Counted from the first letter of the stretch, positions 1 to 9,511 are shown. The stretch: 64,000 bases of DNA from Improbicoccus devescovinae (GCA_036245095.1 BSWA01000003.1:62001-126000), one strand, 5' to 3'. The notes: generated by a model not told the origin, from the sequence alone. Numbers and translations are program-made.

Positions 1-1710
1 TACTCCTATTCTAACGAATGATATAGTATTGGTAAAAAATCCTAAAATTAATTCGAATATTTTAAAAAAATTAGTTAAAATATAATTTCCCCACTTATTA
101 TTAAAATTAATTTTATGATCTATTATTAAAATTTTTAGTATATCTTTTAAAAAAATCAAAATCAAAGGTAATACTAACAAGACGATTGAAAATAAACTTC
201 GGGCAAATCCTGTTTTTAAAAATAATAAGTCTGTAATAAAAAACATCATAACACAATAGAAAATAAGCCCACACAGACCATTTCCTGAAAGAAATGCTTC
301 TGCTATTTTTTTCTTTTTTACTAAATAATAAACATTCATACTAATTACTAATATTAATAATAATATGCCTATAAAAATCGCACTAAAAATTACAAGCATC
401 ATAGTCTTTGAGTCCATAATTTCTATAGGCTTATTATGCATACCCAACAAATTTTCATAAATTGGATCCAACAAATTTTCAAATCCAAAAACCGAACCAA
501 ATAACATTCCGAAAAAACAAGACGCTAACCCCGAAATAAACATAATTCCCGCCAAATTATTCTTTTTTTTGTGATATATTACATATCCACACAAAGCTAG
601 AACTAATCCCTGACCCAAGTCTGCGAACATAATTCCAAACAAACAAGTATACGTAATTGCGACAAACACAGTAGGATCAAAATCTCCATACAACGGCATA
701 CCGTAAATTTGCACAAAAAATTCGAACGGAGAAAAAATTTTTTTATTAATAAGTTTAATAGGCGGATTAATATCAGTATGCTCTTCTGCAGCTTCAGCTT
801 CACAATCTATATTATTTATTAAATTAATCTTTTTTATAAAATCAGAGACTTCGCATTTAGGAACCCATCCTACTATGACAAATTTATCCTCATATTTAGC
901 CGTCGCAAATTTAATTCCACTAAATTTACCGATTTTTTCAAGATATTTTAAAATCTTAGAAGCATAAATTTTAGTATCTTCCCAAAATTTATCTATTTTT
1001 TTATGAATTTCTAACATTTTTCTTTTAATATTATTAATTTTTATATCTATTATTTTAATCTCTTCTGATATTTTACAAGATTTAACAATTAAATTACTAT
1101 CTTTAAATCCCATATTATCAAGTTCTAGTGTAATTTTTTTAGAAACATTTTTTATAAAACATACATAAATATAACAAAATTTTTTATCTCTAGAAACTTC
1201 AGTTACAATCCAATTCATATTTTTACTTTTAATAATAAATTCATCCAAAGCATCAATATCTATTTTACCGAAAAACACATCAATATATTTACAATTATAA
1301 ATATCAGAAAAGCGAATGTCAAGACTCAAAAATGGTTTATATTCTAATAAAATCAACTGAAAAGCTTTCAAACCATCATTCAAGTTATCAAGCTCTTGCA
1401 CATATTTTTTTATTCTACTAGTAAAATACTTGACAAAATTTTGCACCTTTACAATAGGAATATCTACACTTTCAATATTTTTTATAAATTTTTTGTTTAT
1501 TTTTTTCGCGCTATCTAAAAAATCGACCAACAAATTTTCAGTACCCTCAGAATCTTCAATCGGTGAAAACTTGTCTATATTTTCATAATTTTTATAAATT
1601 TCAAAACAATTATCTACATGAAAAACTCCGGATTCTGCACAACAACTTACAACTTGATCAAATTCATTCATGAATCCTGATATGCTAACGAATTCCATTT
1701 TAGATATCAT
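1..1710 (-). CDS. ntpI: V-type ATPase subunit I (3' end cut by window edge)
   Basis: Membrane stator subunit of a V-type ATPase, which couples ATP hydrolysis or synthesis to H+ or Na+ movement across the cytoplasmic membrane. 570 codons are visible without a stop; the family is usually about 640-660 residues, so only the C-terminal end is missing. The first half is hydrophilic and coiled-coil rich; the second half has several membrane segments starting near the motif DFDPTVFVAITYTCLFGIMF, with FADLGQG just after it, and ends at TISFVRIG, matching the family's conserved SYLRL region. ATG at 1710 is chosen because GGAAGGT lies 8 bases upstream. It follows subunit C on the same strand; the rest of the operon should lie beyond position 1. 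Confidence 0.88.
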   Translation of the reverse strand, partial: MISKMEFVSISGFMNEFDQVVSCCAESGVFHVDNCFEIYKNYENIDKFSPIEDSEGTENLLVDFLDSAKKINKKFIKNIESVDIPIVKVQNFVKYFTSRIKKYVQELDNLNDGLKAFQLILLEYKPFLSLDIRFSDIYNCKYIDVFFGKIDIDALDEFIIKSKNMNWIVTEVSRDKKFCYIYVCFIKNVSKKITLELDNMGFKDSNLIVKSCKISEEIKIIDIKINNIKRKMLEIHKKIDKFWEDTKIYASKILKYLEKIGKFSGIKFATAKYEDKFVIVGWVPKCEVSDFIKKINLINNIDCEAEAAEEHTDINPPIKLINKKIFSPFEFFVQIYGMPLYGDFDPTVFVAITYTCLFGIMFADLGQGLVLALCGYVIYHKKKNNLAGIMFISGLASCFFGMLFGSVFGFENLLDPIYENLLGMHNKPIEIMDSKTMMLVIFSAIFIGILLLILVISMNVYYLVKKKKIAEAFLSGNGLCGLIFYCVMMFFITDLLFLKTGFARSLFSIVLLVLPLILIFLKDILKILIIDHKINFNNKWGNYILTNFFKIFELILGFFTNTISFVRIGV

Positions 1711-1741
1711 AAAATTACCTTCCGAATAAAAAAATCTAAAA

Positions 1742-2800
1742 TTATCTAATTAACATTTTTTCAACTTCATCCTGTTTTAATTCATATCTTTTTCCTTCTA
1801 TAATATTCGTTATATTTATGATCTCAATTTCTTTTAAAAATATATACGATAACGAAATTACAATCGGTAAATTTGAAAATTTTATGTTACGTTTAGCCCA
1901 AATAAATTTAATGCTTTTAGGAATTTTGTCTATATTATCCAAAAAAGAATGATTGTTAAATTTTTTGAAAATTTTAATTTGTTTTACTTTATATACAAGA
2001 TCATCAAAATTTTTAATACTAGCAAATTTATATATTTTTCTTATATTATATCCCGGAAATTTGAACATCAAAGACTTTAAATAACTATCGCTTATATTAT
2101 AATTTTTACGCAATCTTACGATCCTGATCAAATTCATAGCGTCGATATAATCTACATAAAAATTATTAATTATTTTTAAAAAAGCTTTAGAAAGATTATC
2201 TTTAACGTATTTCATGATAAATTCAAAAAAATAAGAATACAACAATGTTTCTATTGTATTTATGTCAATTTCACTTACTTTGAGATATCCTAAAGATTTT
2301 AAAATTTTATAATATACCGAAAATTTTATATTTTCCATGAATTGTTCATAATTAACAATATTATTAAAATTATTAAAATTTATTTTGGTATATCTAACAA
2401 AATAATTAGGCAAACACAATTTACAATCTTTAACATTTCCGGATTTCAAAAAAATCAAAAACCTCAGAATATTACTTACTTCTGTTTTAATTTGGATATA
2501 ATTAACAAAATTTTCATTAATAGTCTTATCGAATTCGACACAATGTGATAAACTATTAAAAAAATTTTCTCTCAACCTAGCTTCCAACTCTCCCCTATGA
2601 AGTTCATTTTTATCAGAACCCGTTAGTATACCTGGATAATATCCAGCGTTACTGATGAATTCGGCAATTTCCAAAATATTTTTACAGGAAAATAACTTAT
2701 TAAAACTTTCAGGATTCAATATCCGTTTAGAATATAAAGCTCGAACTTTTACATATGCTGCGGTTGAAATAAATTTACACAAAAAATAAATCACATCCAT
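1742..2800 (-). CDS. ntpC: V-type ATPase subunit C (AC39 family)
   Basis: Central-stalk subunit C of the V-type ATPase, the socket joining the rotor axle to the membrane ring. 352 residues, close to the usual 330-360. Family features visible are the all-helical composition, the segment DAMNLIRIVRLRKNYNIS near residues 218-235, and the C-terminal signature EIEIINITNIIEGKRYEL, which matches the conserved E-x-x-N-[IL]-x-x-I-x-x-G-[KR] block of vATP-synt_AC39. It lies between the small stalk subunit (8 bases upstream on this strand) and subunit I (31 bases downstream), as expected of one operon. ATG start. Confidence 0.87.
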   Translation of the reverse strand: MDVIYFLCKFISTAAYVKVRALYSKRILNPESFNKLFSCKNILEIAEFISNAGYYPGILTGSDKNELHRGELEARLRENFFNSLSHCVEFDKTINENFVNYIQIKTEVSNILRFLIFLKSGNVKDCKLCLPNYFVRYTKINFNNFNNIVNYEQFMENIKFSVYYKILKSLGYLKVSEIDINTIETLLYSYFFEFIMKYVKDNLSKAFLKIINNFYVDYIDAMNLIRIVRLRKNYNISDSYLKSLMFKFPGYNIRKIYKFASIKNFDDLVYKVKQIKIFKKFNNHSFLDNIDKIPKSIKFIWAKRNIKFSNLPIVISLSYIFLKEIEIINITNIIEGKRYELKQDEVEKMLIR

Positions 2801-2807
2801 TATTTTT

Positions 2808-3125
2808 TTATTGAATCTGACCTGTGACAGAAATAATAATATCTTCTATTATTTTTTGATTGTTATCTTTAAAAGATTGTCGTAATCTTTCTATACTTTT
2901 TTTGGATTCCATTTCGATACTATTGATTTTTTCAGAAGCTCTTATTTTTTCTATTTTCTTTATTATTCCTATATTTATTCGTGCTTTACCTAAATATTCT
3001 TTGCGTTTTTTTTCACGCAATTCTTTTACTTTTTCATAAGACTTAAGTTTAAGGCTCTCGGCATTAGGCAACGATTCCCTTTTAATTTTATCGGCATTAA
3101 GAATTTTATCAAGCATATTTTTCAC
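2808..3125 (-). CDS. small coiled-coil V-type ATPase stalk subunit (G/H-like)
   Basis: 105-residue, highly charged, almost entirely helical protein rich in K, E and R, as expected for the small peripheral-stalk subunit (NtpF/AhaH/G-like) that pairs with subunit E in V-type ATPases. The GTG at 3125 is preferred: AAAGGTGA sits 5 bases upstream. A longer frame reaches back to 3203 into the preceding aminopeptidase gene but has no ribosome-binding site. It is the first gene of the visible ATPase operon, followed after 7 bases by subunit C. The assignment rests on composition, size and position; sequence conservation in this family is weak. Confidence 0.68.
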   Translation of the reverse strand: MKNMLDKILNADKIKRESLPNAESLKLKSYEKVKELREKKRKEYLGKARINIGIIKKIEKIRASEKINSIEMESKKSIERLRQSFKDNNQKIIEDIIISVTGQIQ

Positions 3126-3153
3126 AAAAATCACCTTTATATGATATATTTGC

Positions 3154-4599
3154 TTAACCAGCATAAAAACATTTAAAAAAACTAAAAGTCTCATATAAAT
3201 CATATTTAGAAATAATCTCGAACGGCGAATGCATAGATAATACAGGAATACCCATATCCACTACATCCATGCCAAGATTAGCTAAATATTTTGCTACAGT
3301 GCCTCCCCCACCGACGTCCACTTTGCCGAGTGCTGCACTTTGCCAGGTTATATTATTTGATTCTAATATATTTCTTATATACGATAAAAATTCTTCGGAT
3401 GCATCTGATGCTCCTGATTTACCGCGGCTTCCTGTATATTTTGTCAATGCTACTCCACGATTAACCCATGAACAATTTTGGTTATCAAAATGCTCGGGAA
3501 ACGTAGGATCAAAAGCTCCATCAACATCGGCAGAAATGCATCTGGATTTTGAAATTACATTTCTAGTTTTTAAATTTTCAAGTTCTGCAAAATCAGCTAT
3601 AAAATTACGTAAAAATACAGATTTTGCTCCAGTATTCCCATCGCTTCCGACTTCTTCTTTATCTACAAATGCCAAAATCGACGTACTTTTTGGGGCATTT
3701 TTATCTAAAATAGCCTGTAATCCAGCATATGAACAACATCTATCATCATGGCCATAGGCTCCAATTAAAGCTTTATCAAAACCAATATCGCGAGCCTGAA
3801 ATGATGGGACTATTTCGAATTCTGAAAAAGCAAAATCAACTTCCGTTATACCATATTTTTTGTGCAATATATCTAAAACTTTTAATTTTATAGCATGTTT
3901 ATCGTGTTTATTATCCAAATTATTTTCAGAATCAATTAAGCCTTCGCTACCAACTATTACTTTTAAATTTTCACCAATAAACACATTACTAATACTTTTT
4001 TTCATTTGTTCTGACGCAAGATGAGGTAACAAATCCGTGATACAAAAACAATAATCATCATTAAATTCACCAGCGACTATATCAATATGTTCTCCATTTT
4101 TCAAACTAACCCTACCATGAATCGCTAACGGAATCGAAAGCCACTGATATTTTCTTATGCCGCCGTAATACTGCGTTTTCATGCATGCAAGTTGATCAAT
4201 TTCATACAACGGATTTTGTTTTAAATCTAATCTAGGACAATCAATATGAGATACTATAATATTAGCACCTAATTTCAGTCCCTGAGTTCCTACTACAGCA
4301 AGTATTATATTTTTATTGCGATTTTCAACAAAAACCTTATCCCCTGCAGTGTAATTTTTGTTGTTATTAAACTCCTCGAAACCTTTACTTATCGCGAGAT
4401 TTCGAGTAAATTTAACGACCTCTCTTTCAGTCTTTGCACTGTTCAAAAATAACTTATAATCCTCCGAAAAATCAAAGACATTTTTTTTAATTTCTCGAAT
4501 TTTATCCGGGTTCGAAAAAAAACTTTTATTTCTTCTCAATAAACAGGAAATATCATCTAATTCCAAATTTGATTTTGAACTATTTTTCAACATATTCAC
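3154..4599 (-). CDS. M18 family zinc aminopeptidase
   Basis: Cytoplasmic dizinc aminopeptidase of family M18, releasing N-terminal residues from peptides. 481 residues, normal for the family. Metal-ligand and catalytic motifs are present in order: SHIDCPRLDLK near 117, GAYGHDDR near 283, DKEEVGSDG near 313, SADVDGAFDP near 360 and the terminal histidine in VLSMHSPFE near 458. Start is GTG at 4599, 8 bases after GGGGGA; the ATG two codons later would be too close. The 3' end lies 28 bases upstream of the V-ATPase stalk gene, so the two may be co-transcribed. In a nutrient-scavenging bacterium it would finish off imported or turned-over peptides. Confidence 0.93.
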   Translation of the reverse strand: MNMLKNSSKSNLELDDISCLLRRNKSFFSNPDKIREIKKNVFDFSEDYKLFLNSAKTEREVVKFTRNLAISKGFEEFNNNKNYTAGDKVFVENRNKNIILAVVGTQGLKLGANIIVSHIDCPRLDLKQNPLYEIDQLACMKTQYYGGIRKYQWLSIPLAIHGRVSLKNGEHIDIVAGEFNDDYCFCITDLLPHLASEQMKKSISNVFIGENLKVIVGSEGLIDSENNLDNKHDKHAIKLKVLDILHKKYGITEVDFAFSEFEIVPSFQARDIGFDKALIGAYGHDDRCCSYAGLQAILDKNAPKSTSILAFVDKEEVGSDGNTGAKSVFLRNFIADFAELENLKTRNVISKSRCISADVDGAFDPTFPEHFDNQNCSWVNRGVALTKYTGSRGKSGASDASEEFLSYIRNILESNNITWQSAALGKVDVGGGGTVAKYLANLGMDVVDMGIPVLSMHSPFEIISKYDLYETFSFFKCFYAG

Positions 4600-4680
4600 T
4601 AAAATAATTCCCCCATATTAAAATTATTCGCTGGGAGAGATTCTAATTTATTTAAAACTTAAAAACAAGTTATTTTTTTT

Positions 4681-5055
4681 ATTAGACTTATTTCCAAAAT
4701 AAACAATCAGATCAAAATTACAGATATCGGAGATCAAATTACATATGAGACCAAAACGTTTTACAGTTTCTGTATTTATTGGCTAAAATTTTAAAACGTT
4801 TAATAAAACCAATAACATTTTTAATTTTTACTCTTTGACTTGAAATTTCATATTTTTTTCTTTTTCTGAATTTGTAAGCGGACATCTTTTAATTTTCTTT
4901 TTTGGAATTTCTAAATTTTTATGGAATTCATGAATTTCTTGAAATCCGGTATCCGCTAATGAGTTTATCTTGCTATTTCGTTCGATTGGCACCCTCGCGA
5001 AAATTACACTCACATCCTTTGTACCGATATCGCTGCCTCCCCATAACCACGCCAT
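4681..5055 (-). pseudogene. decayed IS5-type transposase (C-terminal half)
   Basis: Read on the minus strand, an open piece from 5055 contains LADTGFQEIHEFHKNLEI and IPKKKIKRCPLTNSEKEKN, typical of the DDE domain of IS5-type transposases. It stops at 4828, but the match resumes at once in another frame with NVIGFIKRFKILANKYRN (about 4777-4820) and shifts again to KRFGLICNLISDICNFDL (down to about 4700). At least two single-base frameshifts and loss of the N-terminal half make it a dead remnant. The C-terminal part has a degenerate relative at 9512-9594. Confidence 0.78.
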
Positions 5056-5243
5056 TTTACCGGCATAATCCCATCTCCTCTCTAATATTGATACGTTGGC
5101 TAAGTTATTTTAACATGAATATATATATAAGTCAATACTATATATCAGAAATTTTGTATTTTATTAAATTCTAAAAAATTTTGGATAATTTTGTATTAAT
5201 TATCTAAAAATATCTAGTAAATTACTACAGGAGTTGGAGTTAA

Positions 5244-5639
5244 ATTAAATATAATTTTTTGTTTAATTTTAATAAAAAAAATAATTTAAATAAAAATTTG
5301 TTATGCATTTTAGGCGGGCTTTTTGCCGGGATATGCAGCATAATTTTTGGTACTGGCGGGGGCATGATTATAGTTCCTATATTAGTCAAATTAGGTCTTA
5401 CTCGCAGAGAGGCCCACGCGAATGCTATTGTAGTTGTGAGCGTCTTAAGTTTGATTGGAAGTATAATTGTATTTATGAACAAATTTGTTGTGTTAAATGA
5501 GATAATTTTGTTAGGCTTGTGGTGTATTTTGGGATCAGTTTTAGGTGCGTTCGTTCTTAATAAAATAAATCAGGTTTTTTTGCGAAAATTATTTGCTTGT
5601 TTTAGCGTGTGGGCTGGTATAAGAATGATCCGAAAATGA
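5244..5639 (+). CDS. TSUP (TauE/SafE) family permease, N-terminal half
   Basis: Integral membrane protein of the TauE/SafE (TSUP) family, which moves sulfite, sulfoacetate or other small anions. Only half the family length (131 versus about 250 residues); four membrane segments. The family hallmark GGGMIIVPILVKLGL follows the first helix, then AHANAIVVVSVLSLIGSII. The second half is encoded by the next gene, overlapping it by 4 bases (ATGA), so the working transporter is probably a two-chain complex. The start is uncertain: TTG at 5259 lies 19 bases from the ribosome-binding site, whereas ATT at 5244 lies 4-10 bases after AGGAGTTGGAG, so a non-standard ATT start is proposed. Confidence 0.8.
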   Translation: MKYNFLFNFNKKNNLNKNLLCILGGLFAGICSIIFGTGGGMIIVPILVKLGLTRREAHANAIVVVSVLSLIGSIIVFMNKFVVLNEIILLGLWCILGSVLGAFVLNKINQVFLRKLFACFSVWAGIRMIRK

Positions 5640-5992
5640 ATAATATGATTTTAAATGCCATTTTTTGTACGATTTCTGGGATGGTCTCTGGTATGGGTTT
5701 GGGTGGAGGCGCGATTTTAATTATGTATCTTACGTCTTTGGCGGGGATCGAGCAGATAAAAGCTCAGAGTATAAGCTTGGTTTTATTTGTCCCCATTGCG
5801 TGGGTTTCGATATTTATATATTCTAGAAAACGTATGATAAAATGGAAATTAATAACATATATGTGCGTAGCGGGGACCGTGGGCTCGATTGTCGGAAGCT
5901 TGTTTTTAAGAAATATTAATTCGTGGATTTTAAGCAAAATATTTGGAGTTTTTTTATTAATTATGGGGGCCATAATGTTTTTTAAAAAGTAA
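5636..5992 (+). CDS. TSUP (TauE/SafE) family permease, C-terminal half
   Basis: Second half-size TauE/SafE permease, 118 residues with four membrane segments. It repeats the hallmark as GMGLGGGAILIMYLTSLAGI followed by AQSISLVLFVPIA, the pattern seen in the C-terminal repeat of full-length TSUP proteins. The ATG at 5636 overlaps the stop of the first half gene (ATGA), implying coupled translation of equal amounts. Adjacent half-size TSUP genes are known in clostridia, so this is more likely an inherited arrangement than a fresh break. It ends 1 base before the convergent lipoprotein gene. The transported anion cannot be read from the sequence. Confidence 0.8.
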   Translation: MNNMILNAIFCTISGMVSGMGLGGGAILIMYLTSLAGIEQIKAQSISLVLFVPIAWVSIFIYSRKRMIKWKLITYMCVAGTVGSIVGSLFLRNINSWILSKIFGVFLLIMGAIMFFKK

Positions 5993-5993
5993 T

Positions 5994-7469
5994 TTAATTT
6001 CCCCAGGATGTTACGCAAAATCCAGCAAATTCGTCATAGGTTTCGTCGTTCCAGGAGGATTTTTTTAAGAATTCTTGTAATTTTGTTGTGATAATATTTT
6101 GCCACGAAATCGGTGCCGCTGTGCATATATTTGGGATATAATTATTCGTGTTTAGGTTATTTATTGTGCTGGTTTTTAAGATGTTTTCTTGCGAATTTAC
6201 AGAATTAATATCATATGGTAAAAAGTTCAAATTTTCGGTTAATATTCTCTGTGCATGAGGTGAATTTTTTATCCAGGCTATAAAATCTTGTGATGTTTTT
6301 AAATCATTAGACTTCGCATTTATCGCAAGATATATAGGACATGATATTGTTATAGATGAATTTAACTTTTTGGGGGTTAAATTTATGCTTGTGATATCGC
6401 TGGCAGATAGGGGCATTTTAAATGGCAATAAAATTAAATTATTTGCACATTCGGGGTCGAGTTTCGCAATTTTTTCAAATACAGAATCTTGCGCAACTAA
6501 AAATAAAGACTGTCCTTGTACAAATTGCCGAATCGCTTGAGATTCAGAATTTATATCGTCGTCTATAAGAGAAGTTCCGCGGCCTGTAATAGTATGACTG
6601 GTTATTAAATCTATTGATTTCATGAATATTTTAAATAAATTTGAGTATGATTCCAAATTATTAACTTCTCTAAAATCAGAGCCTGTAGAAAACTCGGCAG
6701 CTATCGCATGATTAAGTATATTCATATACGGCGCTTGCGATGAAATCGAAAATGTGCAGACTAAGTTTCCAGAGCCAGTAGCATCGGCCAATATTTTATA
6801 TTTTTTGTCATTTAAATACAAAGTATTAGAACTTCGATTTTTAGTATATTCGTCGATTTTATAAACAAAATCGCTGAAATCTTCAAACGAACATGACTTC
6901 AAATCGTTCAATATATTTTTTGTTATACTTTCACCAAATATTTTAGAAATTATTTTAGAATTTGTTACTAATCCACAACTTTCTACAGATAACGGAATTC
7001 CACAACTATTAATTTCGTTCAAGCCTATTTTTAACTTCTCTGGGATATTTTGTGTTACATCTTTTGCAGAAGCATCCGTTATATTAATAAAATCCAATAT
7101 ATTACCACTGTTTTTTTGTTCTTCTAATTCATCAAAATTCACAATCGAAAACACATCCGGAGGAGAACTGGATTCCATGTAATCCGATATTTTCTCATTT
7201 TTTCCAGTATTAATAATTTTTATCACTTTACCCGAATACTGTTTATATGCTTCAAACAATTCTTTAAACTGGCCTATTGTGACATCGGAAAAATACATTG
7301 AGATATCATAATCTTTAGGCTTATGAATAACTTCGTTTTGAATTGAATTAGTTTGTCCGCAGGCGCTTAAAAATAAGATTATGGAAATCATAGGGAATAT
7401 ATATAAAAAAAAATGTTTATTTTTTATTTTTATATTAATTTTAAACATAAAACAGAAACAACTCCACAT
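5994..7469 (-). CDS. extracellular solute-binding lipoprotein (family 1 type)
   Basis: Substrate-binding lipoprotein of an ABC importer, held on the outer face of the membrane. A hydrophobic signal segment (IFPMISIILFLSAC) ends in the lipobox LSAC with the lipidated cysteine near residue 37. The roughly 450-residue mature part has the layout of sugar-type binding proteins: an early SSSPPDVFSIVNFDEL (the domain-1 motif with P-D-V), a long hinge region, and a late FIAWIKNSPHAQRILTENL. No permease or ATPase genes are adjacent, so it must use partners elsewhere; the ligand is unknown. Start is ambiguous between ATG 7469 and ATG 7448; the latter has GGAG 13 bases upstream. Confidence 0.78.
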   Translation of the reverse strand: MWSCFCFMFKINIKIKNKHFFLYIFPMISIILFLSACGQTNSIQNEVIHKPKDYDISMYFSDVTIGQFKELFEAYKQYSGKVIKIINTGKNEKISDYMESSSPPDVFSIVNFDELEEQKNSGNILDFINITDASAKDVTQNIPEKLKIGLNEINSCGIPLSVESCGLVTNSKIISKIFGESITKNILNDLKSCSFEDFSDFVYKIDEYTKNRSSNTLYLNDKKYKILADATGSGNLVCTFSISSQAPYMNILNHAIAAEFSTGSDFREVNNLESYSNLFKIFMKSIDLITSHTITGRGTSLIDDDINSESQAIRQFVQGQSLFLVAQDSVFEKIAKLDPECANNLILLPFKMPLSASDITSINLTPKKLNSSITISCPIYLAINAKSNDLKTSQDFIAWIKNSPHAQRILTENLNFLPYDINSVNSQENILKTSTINNLNTNNYIPNICTAAPISWQNIITTKLQEFLKKSSWNDETYDEFAGFCVTSWGN

Positions 7470-7699
7470 TTATTTTTAAATAATTTTTTTACACCAGAAA
7501 ATAATAACTCAAGTTATTTTCTCTTAATTTTTTAAAAATATGTGAATATATTAATATTTTAATATTTTAAAATTATATAATCGAACTTATTTAAAATCTT
7601 AAATAAGAAAATTCCAAAAAAATTTTTAATATAAATATAATATATTTTTGATTTAATTTTTGTTTAAAATTACTAAATTTTTATATATTTTTTAAAATT

Positions 7700-8953
7700 T
7701 TATATTATCTTAGCACAACCACCAACATCATTTAATATTTCAGTAATATTTTCATAGCCTCTTTGAACATATTTTATGTTTGAAATTATACTAGTGCCTT
7801 CGGCAGCAATAGCGGCAATTATTAACGCCGCACCTCCACGCAAATCAGAAGCTGTAACGTTTGCTCCTGAAAGCTTTGAAACCCCTTCGACAATCGCAAC
7901 ATGACCCTCAACTTTTATATCAGCGCCTAATCGTAATAATTCGCCAACGTGTTTATATCTGCTTTTGAAAATAGTTTCTACGAAAACACTAGTTCCGTTG
8001 GCTAATAAAAGCGAACTCATTACGGGTGCTTGAGCATCTGTTGGGAACCCCGGATATGCCATGGTTCTTATAGACTTTACAGATTGTAATTTTTCGGGCG
8101 AAACTATTTCGATCTTGTTATTATATTCTTTTATAAAACAGCCAGATTCTTCAAATACACTAATACTAGAATTAATATATTTACTAGATATATCATGTAA
8201 AATAAGATGACCATTAGTAACAGCAGCAGCACACATATAAGTAATAGCAACTATTCTGTCGGGAATTACTGTATGGTATGTACCATGAAATTTTTTATTA
8301 CCACTAATTATGATATCACTTTCACCTGCTCCAAAAATTTGCGCTCCAATTTTATTTAAAAATTCAGCTAGATCTATTATTTCTGGCTCTCGAGCTACAT
8401 TATGAAGAACCGTTGTACCATCACATGCTAACGAGGCCAACATTAAATTTTCAGTAGCTCCTACACTAGGAAAAGGCAATGTAATACTAAAGCTTCTATT
8501 TATTTTTTGAATTTCACATTCAATAACCCCACCACTTTCAGTAACTGCAATCCCAAGCTGTTTAAATCCATCTACATGCAAATTAATGGGCCTAGGACCA
8601 ATTTCACATCCTCCCGGAAGAGTAGCTTTTGCAAATCCGGTTCGTGCTATCAATGCACCTAAAAATATAATTGAAGATCGCATTTTACGCATTAAATTTT
8701 CAGGAATATCATATTTAGTTAAATTCTTTGTATTTACTCTTAATACATTATTTTTAAAATTAACATCACATCCTAGATGCAATAGAATTTCAACAGCAGT
8801 ATCAACATCTGAAATATGTGGACAATTATTAATAATACATTCATCTTCACACAAAAGAGTAGCAGCCAAAATAGGTAAAATGCTATTTTTTGCTCCTTGA
8901 ATTTTTATTTCTCCATTAAGTTGACGTGAGCCTTTTATTTCGAATTTGTTCAC
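7700..8953 (-). CDS. murA: UDP-N-acetylglucosamine 1-carboxyvinyltransferase MurA
   Basis: First committed step of peptidoglycan synthesis: transfers enolpyruvate from PEP to UDP-GlcNAc in the cytoplasm. 417 residues, the normal length. Key residues are visible: Lys22 in QGAKNS, the PEP-binding and fosfomycin-target Cys116 in PGGCEIGPRPI, and Asp in FPTDAQAP near 300. GTG start at 8953 with AAGGTGA upstream. With glmS and glmM near 59-62 kb and mraY at 23 kb, it shows that the cell still makes a murein wall. It stands alone between the lipoprotein gene and a small unknown gene. Confidence 0.96.
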   Translation of the reverse strand: MNKFEIKGSRQLNGEIKIQGAKNSILPILAATLLCEDECIINNCPHISDVDTAVEILLHLGCDVNFKNNVLRVNTKNLTKYDIPENLMRKMRSSIIFLGALIARTGFAKATLPGGCEIGPRPINLHVDGFKQLGIAVTESGGVIECEIQKINRSFSITLPFPSVGATENLMLASLACDGTTVLHNVAREPEIIDLAEFLNKIGAQIFGAGESDIIISGNKKFHGTYHTVIPDRIVAITYMCAAAVTNGHLILHDISSKYINSSISVFEESGCFIKEYNNKIEIVSPEKLQSVKSIRTMAYPGFPTDAQAPVMSSLLLANGTSVFVETIFKSRYKHVGELLRLGADIKVEGHVAIVEGVSKLSGANVTASDLRGGAALIIAAIAAEGTSIISNIKYVQRGYENITEILNDVGGCAKII

Positions 8954-9114
8954 CTAAAAATCACCTTCTAGCGAATAAAAAAATAAGCAAAAACATAATT
9001 TATTTTTACTTTTTCATAATATTCGGCTAGCTCTAAAGATGTCATTAGAAACAAAAATCCAAGACTTTAAATCTCCAGGCTTAAACGGTTTTTGATATCA
9101 CAAATACATATGTC

Positions 9115-9152
9115 AGGCAGTACAACTCTTTTTATATAAATCGGTACTGCCT
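9115..9152 (-). terminator. hairpin downstream of a small gene
   Basis: A perfect 9-base inverted repeat, AGGCAGTAC and GTACTGCCT, with a 20-base AT-rich loop, starting 11 bases beyond the stop of the minus-strand gene at 9163-9384 and before murA. No clear U-run follows on either strand, so it could be a factor-dependent terminator, an mRNA-stabilising end or a protein-binding palindrome. Confidence 0.4.
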
Positions 9153-9162
9153 TATCGGGTTA

Positions 9163-9384
9163 TTATTCAAGGTCATCATAGGGTAGGGATGCCATTGCTT
9201 TTATAACATCTCGAGGCTGTTTATGACAGATAATGTCTAGCTCTGAAGCCGACGTGAAATCTAATTTTTTATTGTCGGCTTTACGTTTTGGGTCCAGTGG
9301 AATAAACCCAATCATTTTTTTGTTGCGCTTATTATCAAAAATCCCGAAACCAGGAACACCATTACATTCTACTTTTCTAACCAT
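9163..9384 (-). CDS. small conserved-looking protein of unknown function
   Basis: 73-residue soluble, charged protein; I do not recognise a family. ATG at 9384 is chosen because AGAGGTGAT lies just upstream; a TTG two codons earlier would overlap that site. A strong promoter (TTGACA-N16-TATAAT, 9445-9472) points straight at it and a hairpin follows its stop, so it looks like a deliberately expressed single-gene unit. The N-terminal stretch VPGFGIFDNKRNKKMIGFIP resembles a small beta fold and the C-terminal half is helical. No signal peptide or membrane segment is visible. Confidence 0.62.
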   Translation of the reverse strand: MVRKVECNGVPGFGIFDNKRNKKMIGFIPLDPKRKADNKKLDFTSASELDIICHKQPRDVIKAMASLPYDDLE

Positions 9385-9444
9385 TTTCAATCACCTCTAA
9401 AATAATTTTACTAATAATTTTGTTAGTATTTAGTAACTGTATTA

Positions 9445-9472
9445 ATTATACATATTATTGTTTATTTGTCAA
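9445..9472 (-). promoter_or_regulatory. sigma-A type promoter for the small gene at 9163-9384
   Basis: On the minus strand TTGACA (9472-9467) and TATAAT (9450-9445) are separated by 16 bases: full consensus boxes. The start codon is about 60 bases downstream. An imperfect palindrome, GTTACTAAATACTAAC, lies between the promoter and the gene and could be an operator. Confidence 0.7.
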
Positions 9473-9511
9473 GATTTAAAATACAAAATACTAAAATAAA
9501 TCCCCAAATTT

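Noticed and set aside
603..803. 66-codon open frame on the plus strand
   Set aside because: It is antisense to the V-ATPase subunit I gene and has no ribosome-binding site.
3269..3757. 162-codon plus-strand frame
   Set aside because: It lies opposite the well-conserved M18 aminopeptidase, whose motifs prove the minus strand to be coding.
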